A DNA stretch of 64,000 nucleotides from Cyprinodon diabolis (Eukaryota > Chordata > Actinopteri > Cyprinodontiformes > Cyprinodontidae), in contig CM060062.1 in the NCBI GenBank assembly GCA_030533445.1, positions 19,857,829 to 19,921,828 of the forward strand. Reading direction: 5' to 3'. The position numbers and the translations under genes are program-made. The notes under the pieces are model-generated. The model did not search any database, was not told the DNA's origin, and was given only the letters and a program-made list of their open reading frames with translations. Of this stretch, positions 10,926-21,250 are shown piece by piece; position 1 is the stretch's first letter, and each line of letters starts with the position of its first letter.

Positions 10926-13033
10926 CTTACTGATGGGATATGGTTATTAAATTAGAAATGATCAGGAAGATCAGATTTAGAAAACATGCACAGCGTTTTT
11001 TTTGAATGTAGGTTTCCTAACAGGTGTAATTTTAATACTCTGCTGTCCATGTTTAGGTAAAATATACTGAGATTACAATGTTTAAGACAACCATTTACCT
11101 GTTAAGTTCTGATGTATTTCTCTATATTAAGAATGAGTGTTCCTCAGGGTCTGCTGCCTCTGAAATTTGTCTGAATCTTATAGGATGAGTTTTGAAATAT
11201 TCTTTAAGCATCCAAGAGAGCTGGGTGAGCCGCTCTGTATAATTCAGTTGCTCTTGTCACAGGGGAGATTGAGATAAGCTCTTTGGTGGCGTGCCCCTGG
11301 TGTGGGATGGAGAAATGAAGAAGTTGGCATATGTTATGTCATGCCTGCGGCTTGTGTGCTTAGATCAAAACACTATTAGTCTCTTTGTCTCGTGCCACTA
11401 CTTGAGCAAGACTTTTGGCTCAGGAGTATATTGGCACTGCCTCGGATCCCCAAGTGCTCCATTTGTGCGAAAGGAAAATAGATATAGTGACAAAATAAAC
11501 TGTGAGCTTAAGAATGTAGTGAACTGCAGTATAATGCATATATAAAGTCTGAAAAGAATGAAACCTTGTAAAACTTACAATTGAACTGGAGCTAGAGCCA
11601 GAATTTGGACGATATTGCATTTGTAAAAAATGCCGTAACAGACACATATAATCTGAAGAATAATAGCCTCTGTTACTGTCTTTGTATGCATGTAAGTGTT
11701 AAAGATTCCCACAGTTGCAATTACATCTAGAGGATTAGGGAGATTTTGTAGTCAGAGCTTTAAGCATCGCTGAAGAAAGAAATGTGTAGGAAAATGCGGT
11801 CTAGCTTGCAATCGAATGAAGTTACAGGATAGCTGATTAAAGATGCAGCATTGTGTTCTATTTTTTTCATCTCCTGTCTCGTTTCTTGCAGAGTGTAGGA
11901 GTCCAGCCTCATTCATGATTCAAAGCTGGCGCGGTAGGTGTGATTGTGAGTGGGATGCTCATACATTTGTGCTCAGTGTGAAGTTTATCTTCATCTGCAC
12001 TGTTCAAGCAAATGGAACCTGGAGCAGTTCTGTTAATATACTTTGGAGTCCTAAAAAATGGATGGCAACTGAAAGATGGGGCATAGAGATCAGGGTCAAA
12101 TCCGCTGACAACACTGTCAGCTTCTGTGTCTGACTGAATTACGGTCTGTGGTTTATCAGCTGGTGCTGTCAGAGGAATAGAGGGCACGATATCACTCCTA
12201 CAACATGGAAGCTTTGAAGATTTTTTTTTGTCTCCATGAATCGGAAGCTCTTTCTCTGAGGCTGTATTTCTTCAAAAGTTAAGAAAGCATGTGCCTTGTT
12301 GCTATTATCTATCTGTATGTTCTTAATATTTTTCTCTTTTGTGAGGGTTGTTTATCATTTCACTGTAAAGCACTTTTGCTATCTTGGCTGCTTCAAATAT
12401 TCATATAAAAAGATATAAGTAAAAGTAATGTAATGAGAGTTAATTAGTAATTATTTAGTTTGAAAGGCTCTCGGCAAGACCTTTAGACTTCCATTTTTTA
12501 TTTTTTGTTCGAGCTTACTAACAGACGGTCAATCACAGTAAAAGTATTCAGAAGTTTATCAGAGGTACTAGCACCTGGCTATAAAGGGCACAAGCTTTGT
12601 TCTAATTACTTTTTATGTTATATTATGTCCGGTTTGAATTAGATGATTGTTTCATGGATGTAACATGTGTTAGCAGTAGCAAGTTTTAGCATTGTATTGT
12701 TCTACTTGTAGCTAAGCTCGCTTGTTTGTTTCATTAATTGATCAGAATTATTAGTGTCTTTATCATCTAAGTTTAAACGGTTGTTCATTGGGCTAAAAGA
12801 AAAGGTAATGGTATCTTTTATTTTCTTTTAGCTTTTACAGTGAATTCATATTGTGCCTTCAATGACTGTTCTAAAATAAGGGAATATGAACCATCCGTTG
12901 AAGAGTCAGACCATCAATTAGTTTGGATGCTACAGTAAAAGCTTCACCTTACCAGTCCCTTCACGCTGTTGATCAAGGAAAGCTACAGAGGGACTTGATG
13001 TGATATGGTCAAGGAGTGTGATACCTACACAAC

Positions 13034-14630
13034 ATGGAAGCATCAGCCAAAGCACATCCAGAAGACAGAGACTCTGAACAGACAAATGATAAGGCAAACG
13101 AAGAAGAGCACCTTCCCTTGCATTTTAGGAAGGGTAGGCTCACAAAAAGGAAAAAAGGTTAGCTCACATTTATGAACAATGGAAAAACCAAGCATGTAAA
13201 GGAAAACCTGCCTGATAGTGACATTGCAGCTCATATAGACACACTGGAGGAAGTGTTATAAACAGATATATGGAAATTAGAGCTCACCTCACTCCATCCA
13301 GTGATATAAGGTATTGATGCTTGTGAGGCAGTTAAAAAGGACATTATGAAAATTGCTCTTGAAAGGATATCAGGCATTGATGGCGGATATGACATTGAAA
13401 CAGTAAGGCAACGTCTACATGAATTTCTTAACAGTGATTATGCTTACTCCATCTACGGCTCCACCTTCAAATCGTCACTCAAGTAAAGGTTCCAGCTACC
13501 ATTCTGTCCTAGCTGTGAAAAGAACAGATGCTAGAGCAGAACTAGCAGGTAAGAAAGTGGAGTATGAAGTGTTATTGGAGGAGAAGAAACACAAAGAAAG
13601 GATTCAACTCCTAGAGGAGCAACAGAGGAAAGAACTTGAAGCTCAAAACTGAGAACTGGAAAGATTAAAGGCAGAGAAAGACATTAGAGCTGCACGAGCT
13701 AGGTTCACAACCTATGATCAGGAAGTTATGCAGGAGGCAAGTATTATTTTTTCTGATCAGAAGAGAACCAGAGAACAACAGCATGTGTATTCTGAACAAC
13801 CTGTGTCCTCAGCTCTCATCCAGCGGCCTACTAATGTCACACAGACAATGTCACCTGCACGGACAAGTTATCTGGCTCAAGCTGTCCAAGATAGCATAGC
13901 TTTGAACAGGCCTCAAATGACATATTTTATAGAAATGATGATGAAGCTTATAATGATGCATTGAACCGTCAGTCGAAGGTACGATCATCCATTTGTTATA
14001 CAAAAGGCATTCATGGAAAAAATAACAAACTGACCAAAGATCCATCCAAAAGATCCAGAAGGACATTTGCAGTTTTTACACTTGTGTCTAGAAGCAATGC
14101 CTTATATTAAAGGTCTTGATATTTTAAATGATTGTGAAGAATACCAGAAACTGGCTCAGAAGCTACGTGATTGGACAACATCAAGTCACCCAAGCCATGA
14201 GAGATGATCAGGAATTTCCCACTTTCAAAGAGTTTGTCATCTTTGTTGTAACAGATCGCATGTAATCCTATCACCTCATTCGATGCGCTCCATTTATCAG
14301 AGGCTAACTCTTTTCATCACATGAAGTAAAAGAAATATAAATCTAGTGTTTATAACACACAAACAGGTACAGAGACTGAAACTCAAGGACAATTAAAGCC
14401 CTCAAGTATGTTCTGTCAGAATAGTAAAAATCAACTTCACAAGATCTGGAGGAACAACATAAGTATGTGAAAGACAGGAAACTTTGCTATGGCTGCTTGA
14501 GGATATGCCATAATTCAAAAGATTGCCGCTATAGACCTTCATGTGAAAATTGTAAAGGAAGACATCCTTCACCTCTTCATGACGATCATTATACCAAAGC
14601 TAAACCCGCATCAGTCCCAAATTAAAGGAC
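13034..14630 (+). pseudogene. BEL/Pao gag remnant with zinc knuckle
   Basis: The frame opens at ATG 13034 (MEASAKAHPEDRDSEQTNDK) and soon breaks. A second piece (13419-13652) is a charged coiled coil, including EYEVLLEEKKHKERIQLLEE. Near 14465-14610 the frame reads CYGCLRICHNSKDCRYRPSC and then ENCKGRHPSPLHDD. This fits a gag zinc knuckle and the pattern typical of BEL/Pao gag ends. Several stops and frameshifts lie between the pieces, so no intact protein is possible. Confidence 0.7.
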
Positions 14631-14779
14631 AGAGAAATAGCATCTACATTGTCTCTCAGTGTGACAATTAAGGAGTCATCTACTAACACTTTATTGATGA
14701 TGAAGTTGGCAACGGTTTGCAGGTTAAGATGCATCCTGTAAGGTGAAAGCTAACAAAAATTACAGGAAAGGACTCATTA

Positions 14780-15215
14780 ATGCATAGTCAAAGAGTGTCA
14801 GATTTGAGAGTAAGGGGTTACAGCTCTGCCACCTACATCGATCTCCTCCCTGTTTACACCAAGGACTCTATAGCAGTGAATCCTACCTGTGACATGGCAT
14901 GGAACTGGAATCATCTAATCAAAATAGATGAAATCCCACCACAGCTGGAGTGTGAAGTTGGTCTGCTGATCGGCTAGAATTGCTCAAGAGCACTGGCACC
15001 ACGGCGGTCAATCCTGGGAGGAGACAATGAACCATATGCTGTTCGTACCGATCTTGGCTGGAGTATTGTTGGCTGTTCGTTACCTCATCATGACTCACCA
15101 AGAGGCACCAATATGTGTCACAAGGTTTCTGTCAGAGAGCTTCCTTCTCTAACACTAGCAGAGGTCCTCAGGGTCCTTGAACCTGACTTTAAAGAGACTA
15201 ACAAGGATAACTGGA
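14780..15215 (+). pseudogene. BEL/Pao protease-region remnant (DUF1758)
   Basis: Translation gives YIDLLPVYTKDSIAVNPTC, then IDEIPPQLECEVGLLIG, an in-frame stop, and NCSRALAPRRSILGGDNEPY followed by AVRTDLGWSIVG. This matches the order of motifs in the DUF1758 (retropepsin-like) part of BEL/Pao Pol, where GLLIG-x-N-C and RTDLGWSIVG are strongly conserved. The stop at the conserved GLLIG-x-N position inactivates it. Confidence 0.75.
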
Positions 15216-15239
15216 TGTGTTGAAGGAATTAGGAGAAAC

Positions 15240-15772
15240 AGTCATGGACATTATGAGATGCCACTCCCCTTTAAAGAGAGACCCTATCTCGCTAGCAATA
15301 AGAAACAAGCTATGGTATGGCTCAGTCACTCAAAAGAAAGTTGGTGAAAGACGGCAGGTACAGAGAGCGCTATGTGAACTTTATGGATAAAATTATCCGA
15401 AAGGGTGAAGCAGAGGAGGTTTGTGATCAAGGGAAAGAAGGAGAGAGATGGTATATGGCCCACCACTAAAAAAAACTGATAAACTCCATGTGGTTTTTGA
15501 TTGTTCTGCCAAGCACAAGGGAACACGGCTAAATAACCACTTTCTGTCAGGCCCAGATCTGTTAAATAATCAGGATGGTGCTTCTCAGATTCAGACAGCA
15601 CCACATTGCATTGATGTGCAACATATAAAAGATGTTCCATCAGTTCTATGTCTATGAAGCTGACTATGTACTGCACGCTTCTTCAATGCAGAGACACAGG
15701 AATTCAAAATGAAAGTTAATCTCTTTGATGTGGCATCATCACCAGAATGAGCTAACTATGGACTGAAATACT
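15240..15772 (+). pseudogene. BEL/Pao reverse transcriptase N-terminal remnant
   Basis: The pieces are MPLPFKERPYLASNKKQAM, then KTDKLHVVFDCSAKHKGTRL with NNHFLSGPDLLN, then MFHQFYVYEADY and further shifted fragments corresponding to the K-V-x-L-F-x-x-x-S-S-P region. These are the fingers and early palm of a BEL/Pao RT (the VVFDCSA and GPDL motifs are diagnostic). Several frameshifts are present, and the YxDD active site is not reached before similarity is lost. Confidence 0.75.
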
Positions 15773-15774
15773 GT

Positions 15775-16020
15775 ATGCTGATGAAGGTTCTCAGTCATCC
15801 AGGTCATAGTCATTCCGTAAAAATTCAAAAAATATCCACTGGACTTGGTTTCCAAGATTTGAAGACGTTTCGCCACCTCTCCAGGAAGCTTTCTCAATTC
15901 AAATGTCTGGATCCGCAGTGAGTTTCAGTCTTATATAGACAAAGCCTTGTATTGCTTGGAAACATGCAAATGGTAACCGATGAATGGGTTGTTTGGTTCC
16001 ATCGTTAGCCTGTAATATCT
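15775..16020. repeat. unclassified fish repeat fragment
   Basis: It begins near GATGAAGGTTCTCAGTCATC and contains AAGACGTTTCGCCACCTCTC and TTCTCAATTC. I recall this motif combination from dispersed fish retroelements but cannot assign the family. It abuts the broken end of the BEL/Pao copy, so its insertion may have caused the truncation. Confidence 0.35.
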
Positions 16021-17368
16021 GAAATTACAGGCTAATTCAGAAATTAGATATAAATTTACTTATTTATTAACAAATAAGAAGCAGTTTTCCAGTCTTACAG
16101 ACTTGATTGTTCATTTATTTATAAGTGCAACTACAGGTTATGGTTAATTAATTAATTATTTATTCAAGGGAAAACAATCAAGGTTATTGTCTACTTGCTC
16201 ACAGTGGAAAAGGGGCACCTCAGGTTCAAAGTGTCTGGCCAGGACTAAACTTGGTGTTATTTCAGTTGATCGACAGGCTGAGATTTAAAAACTCTTCATT
16301 CGTTGTACAAACGGACATTATCAGCATGGTTATCCTGGGTTTTCAGCTTGAAGTGTCTTCTTCAAAGAGGGATGCAGTCCTTTTTGCCAGCAAAACGTAC
16401 CACAGTTCTGGAGATTGCGACACAATAATAATCATGATGTCCAGGTGGAATTATCTGATTATCTAATATTTGCATCAACCAAATGAAAATAAGACTGATC
16501 ATTCTGGCAGCTTGAAAAATTGTTTTATCTGATTTTAAACTCAGCCAGTTAGAAAAATAAAAATAACACACTTTTTGTTTATAGTATGTAAATATTTTGT
16601 CTAAATTGTGTACAATCTGCATTTGGATGGGGGGTATTTTTTGGGAGGTCGGGGTGTTTTTACATTACACAGTTTGTGCAATCTCTGGGAAACAGTCAAG
16701 CCTTTCCTGTCATTTTAGTCTGACTTGTATCCCATTTCTCAAGTTCTGAGTATTTCAGTGACATAAAAGAGGTTGAAACATGAAAGGTAAAGTTTGAAAG
16801 CCTTCCCTATCGTTAACTTTCATCTCATACAGCAAACAAATGGGAGAATCTGCTTGCGATGAAAGTGAGCCATCGGCCTTGTCACAGGCACTTAAGGCCA
16901 CGGGGGTAATTAATTTGTATTGAATAAGAAGTCAAATATAGATGCGGACACTCCCAGACTCCCCAGTCATCTTATTGCCGAGCTGCTTTGGATCAAAAGG
17001 ATTTCTCTTACTTCCTCCACCCGCCTCTCCAGCCCTGCAGTCTGATGCCTTGTCTCAGAGCTTGCTGAATAATAGAGATCAAGGGATTGCTGTCAGAGGC
17101 CAGCAGATATGAATGAAGTTTCACACCAGTTCATATAATCTGGAAGAGTTCACTTGTTTTTCATTAAGAGTAGATAAATGAATATTAGATGACCAGACGG
17201 TAAAAGATTTACATGGCTGACAAAACAATTACTCTAATAGATTCTGACGATGCTTTTTATATGTGTGTGTAACAAATTGCAGAGACAGCTCAATCTTCAA
17301 ACCAGCGGGACGCCCACACATCTACATTATCAGAAGAAGTACATTTGACTTAATTACTGCACATATGA

Positions 17369-17430
17369 ATATAAGGCATCATTAAAAGATGCATATGCAA
17401 TATAAGGCACCATTAAAAGATGCATATGCT
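17369..17430. repeat. two tandem 31-bp units
   Basis: Units 17369-17399 and 17400-17430 share ATATAAGGCA and CATTAAAAGATGCATATGC and differ only at one internal base and at the last base. The near-identity indicates a recent local duplication. Confidence 0.85.
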
Positions 17431-18702
17431 TAAAGATGGTTAAAAAAAGCCCTTCTGAATTCCTCACTACTAGATTTTTTTTTTTTTACTTAAATGCATT
17501 TTTAAAGTAATTTATTCAGCACATTTCACAATGATTTCCTCAAAGGCAGAGAACTCCAAAAATATCCAGGAGCAGAAAAGGAGGATTTAAAGTCTTTCTG
17601 TTTTATTATTAAAAGCCAACAGTTACTCATGACATTTGCATCCTAATAACTGCGAGATAAGTTGGAACTAAGTTGGCACTCTAAACCTAATCTCCATAAT
17701 GAGATTTATAGGCAGAAATAGTGCTGCCTTTAATGCTACACACAGGAAAAAGAGGTAGTGCAGGCAAACGTGTCAGGGGAAGGCTGTTGATATAGTCTAA
17801 GCATCAGTATGCTCTGTCATGCCTTTCAGTGCTCCAAAGATAGGAGGCGCGCAGATAACTGAGAAAGTATAAGGGTATAATCTTTCAGTTGTCTGTTTTT
17901 TTCTTTTTTCCCCCCACCCTGCCTCTTGATAGACTATACTTTGCATTTCTAATAATTTCTTCCTCTTATTCATTTCACCCTGCTGATGGTGTGTAGTCAG
18001 AGCAAGCTGCACCATCAGTCAGTTAAATGTCCCAAGGAGAGCCAGTTTGAACAAAGCCAATACTTAATTTCCTCCCATCCAGCTTTCTGTTTCTATGACC
18101 TGCCTCTCATAAGCCAACATTTATCTACTGCGTTACCAGGGAGAGGATCTCTCCTATCAACATGTTGGTGGGATTGGAAGTATTTAGACAAATAGCCAAA
18201 TCTCTGTTACCAGGTTAGAACGGACTCTCTTTATCAATTCAAATTTCTTTTCGGGGCGGTTTAATTTAAGGAAGCTGAGATGGGTTTCAGCGAATTTCTT
18301 GAGAGAAAAATCAATTGCAAGTCTCTGCGGGGAGACTAGAAAATGGTTTTGGTCTACATATAGTCAGCTCTTTATGTCAGAAATACGTAATCCAGCTAAG
18401 AGGATTTCAAGGAGCTGGCATAATGCTTTATTACATGCTAGGGTCTTGTCTGACAAGCAAGCTAACTTTTGTTTGTCTCAGCAGGTTTGAGCAAAAGAAG
18501 ACAGTTTATTTGTGCTTTTCTCGAATGCACTACATGTTCTGCAATATCAGGCTTGCTTAAAAAAAAACTTCACAGCAAGCACTACTGAATATCACATTTA
18601 TAGCTCTGTAAATGTTTTCAGAATCTCAATTTTTTTTCTGTTGTTGATGTGACGGGTTGTGACTCACTAATATTTCCTTCTCTTTTTCTTTTTATCTGAC
18701 AG

Positions 18703-18792
18703 ATGAACACTGAACATAACTGGAAAGGACAAAGCCAGAACTCTATGCTCCTGTGATTGGATCTAAGCTTGTTCTCATCCGAGACCATTAAA
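18703..18792 (+). other. 5' UTR portion of the first coding contactin exon
   Basis: A pyrimidine-rich tract and TCTGACAG end at 18702, giving a good acceptor. The 90 bases up to the start codon at 18793 contain an in-frame TGA at 18754-18756, so translation of the main protein cannot begin further upstream. The first bases of the exon (ATGAACACTG) would continue an ORF opened at 2826 in the putative first exon. Confidence 0.65.
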
Positions 18793-18847
18793 ATGGAGTT
18801 GCTATGGAAACTTTTAGTGCTGGTGTCTTTGGTGGAGGGTCTGACAG
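18793..18847 (+). CDS. cntn3: contactin coding exon 1: signal peptide (cntn3-like)
   Basis: The exon encodes MELLWKLLVLVSLVEGLTG, with the last glycine codon split (phase 1). It is a classic signal peptide: a short N-region, a hydrophobic leucine/valine core and a small-residue cleavage region. It ends CTGACAG followed by the donor GTTAGT. The start is fixed by the upstream in-frame stop at 18754. Human contactins 3, 4 and 6 begin with similar short signal peptides encoded by a separate exon. Contactins are GPI-anchored neural adhesion molecules of six Ig and four FnIII domains. Joined to exons 2-4, this gives residues 1-153 of an expected roughly 1,000. The family is secure. The paralog (3 rather than 4, 5 or 6) rests on remembered similarity and is tentative. 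Confidence 0.85.
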
Positions 18848-18907
18848 GTTAGTTTCCCCAAACATAAATTTGTCGAGTTCCTTCTTCTTTTTTTTTTTTG
18901 TAAAGAC

Positions 18908-19060
18908 TTACAGTTCCCTGCAAAAGTTTGGAATTTCTACACTTTTTGTCTCATTACAACTGCAAACACTTTTGGAAATGCAAAAATGAACTGTGTCATA
19001 CAGATGTATTCAACTTCCTTGGTTTGTTACTGCCTAGCTAATACAAACCTTTAAAGACGT
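18908..19060. mobile_element. possible Tc1/mariner-type MITE end
   Basis: CAGTTCCCTGCAAAAGT is followed by TTTTTGTCTCATTACAACTG and later a GTATTCAACTTCC block. This recalls the CAGTGCCTTGCAAAAGTATTC type of fish non-autonomous mariner elements, but it is strongly diverged and the opposite end is not evident. Confidence 0.3.
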
Positions 19061-20858
19061 TAAGAATGGTTAACAAAAGAATAAAACAAAAGCTGTAACC
19101 TGTAGCAGTTGACAGTGAAGTCAATTGCCCAAAACAATTTGAATTTGTTTTCCTAATCGAGACTACACAGGTGGCGGTATAGAAATCTTGACATTGATCT
19201 AGCATTTAATGAGAGACCTAATGTATCTCCCTTTATAAGCTGTTCAGGGGCTAATAGGAGTTCTCCTCAAATCATCGGATCCAGAGATTGGAGAACAAAA
19301 TGAATAAGAGCTTTACTGCATGAGCAGAGTGTCTGGAGGAAAGCGTAATCTTTTCATGTTGCCTCATTCAAAATCAGCTGCAGCTGGGTCTAAAATTGAT
19401 TGCTGTGTGTGCATGAGAGAGTTGGTGACTGTCAGCATGCAGGCTTGCCTTTTATGTGTTCCATTTACCTTAAAGCAGACAAGCAAGCTGACACCTAAAT
19501 CTATGTACATAGCAATTAGCACAACTTATCGCTAAATTCGAGGACATCACTTGATGCCTGATTAGGTTTTCCACTGGGAATTGCTTCCTGATGGATAGGA
19601 CCTTAACTGAATTTCCAAATAAGCTAATTTATTCTGCTTGAGCACTCTTTTAAACTTTTGATGTTATTTAAACATACATGCCTCAATTTTTTCAGAGAAA
19701 GAAATGATTTTAATAAGGCTTTTCAGACCTGGTTGCTATGTAAGGCCCTAAAATCTAATCTTGCAATCGTTAGTGGCACAAATCAACGTCATGGTTATCA
19801 ATTTATAACAATTTGGTGCTTGACAGTGAAACAAGGGCTACATTGTGTCTGCATTATTCTGCACAGTCCTTGTCTCGCTCTTGAAGCTGATGCTCAGCAG
19901 GAACACATAGTAACTGAGCATTAATATTCAGTGTGGGCTTCCATTACATGTGCTCTACTTACAAGCTATGTGGCATAAAACCCTAGATGTGTAAAGCCTC
20001 TGTCTTCAGCGCAAGAAAAAATATTGAACTAAAATTTTATGTTTTGATATGTAAACCTTCAGTATTGTGCAGAGAAGAGCCAAAGAGTATTACTTGGGTA
20101 TAGTTGATCCATAAGCTAAGGTATTGTTGTTTTTCTCAGAAACTGGGCTTTGGCTGTGTGGGAGAGCACCCAAGCCAAGGGGAAGGCATTCCCGAAGCGA
20201 GTTCATGTAAAGTTAACAACCTCTTCTCTTATTCCTCTCTGAGGGTCTAAACAGCCTGAGGCAGGGGTGTGTACTATGTGTGAGAAGGAGTGAGTAGAGC
20301 AAGACTGCACCGATAAGGAGAAGGATTCTCTTTGTGGCAACACATACTGCACCACTAACCTACATACAGCTGCTGTGTTGCAGCCATAAACTGGTCGGCT
20401 GAATTGGAAAAACAACCACTCTTTTCCAAGTCTGTATGATCTATGAATGTATTACATTTATAGATTATTGTACAGTATGGTACAGTGGAAAAAAATCAGG
20501 GTTTAAAAGTACTTGAAAGATAATGTACAGAGCTTACCATGCATTTTTATTTCTTAATTAGTTTGTCACAATACACCCCTGTTTGTGTTTTCAGTTAATT
20601 TGACTCCCTCTGTTTTCAGCCCCTTTCTGTGCCTTTCATATACCTGTCTGTGCGGTCCTCTGTTCTCATTATGCTGCCATCCTTTTCACACCTCTTTGTT
20701 TTCTTGTTTTACCAAGTATGTTATTATAACCAACTATGCCACTGAGGGTGAGCATCTCCTCCACCATCATGGTCCTATTGACTTCTGGTGCTTACCACTT
20801 CCTTCCTTTGCCTCCTCGTATCTGCTCTATGTTGCGGTTGATTGCACTCACCTTAAAT

Positions 20859-21250
20859 TAGGGCTGCAACTAAAGATTATTTTGCTAATCAATTAATCTG
20901 TCCATAATTTTTTTAATCAATCGATTAATAATCCGATGGCCAAAGGTTCCTTAAAGAAGATTTTTTACTAAATTAAACCAGGTGAAACTGAAACTTTTCC
21001 AATTGAGGAATTCAGGATAGAGCATATTGACAGCCAAAAACTTTTTTTAGTCTTAATTGAACAATATTTAATTTTTTTTTTCTTCACAATTTTGGTATAA
21101 TGACTGCTCTAAGTGGGTTGCTGTGTTAGTTAAAGGCATGTTTTACAGTCTCTATACTCCAGTTAACGATTCATCGATTACTAAATTAGTTGGTGATTAT
21201 TTCAAATAATCATTTAATCATGATCGATTGGATTAATTGTTTCAGCCCTA
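20859..21250. mobile_element. hAT MITE, TAGGGCTGCAAC family, full-length copy
   Basis: It starts TAGGGCTGCAACTAA at 20859 and ends TTTCAGCCCTA at 21250, so the termini are inverted repeats. The internal sequence is rich in ATTAATC and ATCGATT motifs. Related copies occur at 42282, 56993 and (reverse strand) 61036-61135. Flanking octamers CCTTAAAT and CTTTAACC agree only partly, so the target duplication has decayed. There is no coding sequence. It was presumably mobilised by a hAT transposase elsewhere in the genome. Confidence 0.75.

Larger units (their letters stand above)
13034..15772 (+). mobile_element. decayed BEL/Pao LTR retrotransposon, gag to partial RT
   Basis: Fragments of BEL/Pao polyprotein appear in the right order and strand: a coiled-coil gag, a CCHC zinc knuckle, the DUF1758-type aspartic protease and the beginning of reverse transcriptase. 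Many stops and frameshifts separate them. Similarity ends near 15772, before the RT active site, and RNase H, integrase and LTRs are not visible. It is an old truncated insertion within the contactin 5' UTR intron. Confidence 0.8.
2880..18702 (+). other. intron 1 (5' UTR intron), repeat-rich
   Basis: About 15.8 kb lies between the putative 5' UTR exon and the acceptor ending TTTATCTGACAG at 18702. It contains a transposon end near 4743, a 17-C run, a Harbinger element with a nested hAT (6271-8375), a (TA)n tract at 9911-9990, a short fish repeat near 10840 and a decayed BEL/Pao element (13034-15772). The remaining stretches (2880-4120, 4744-6270, 8376-9910, 10930-13030 and 16020-18702) show only AT-rich sequence with chance ORFs. 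The 16840-17110 part has more balanced composition and could be conserved regulatory DNA. Confidence 0.5.
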
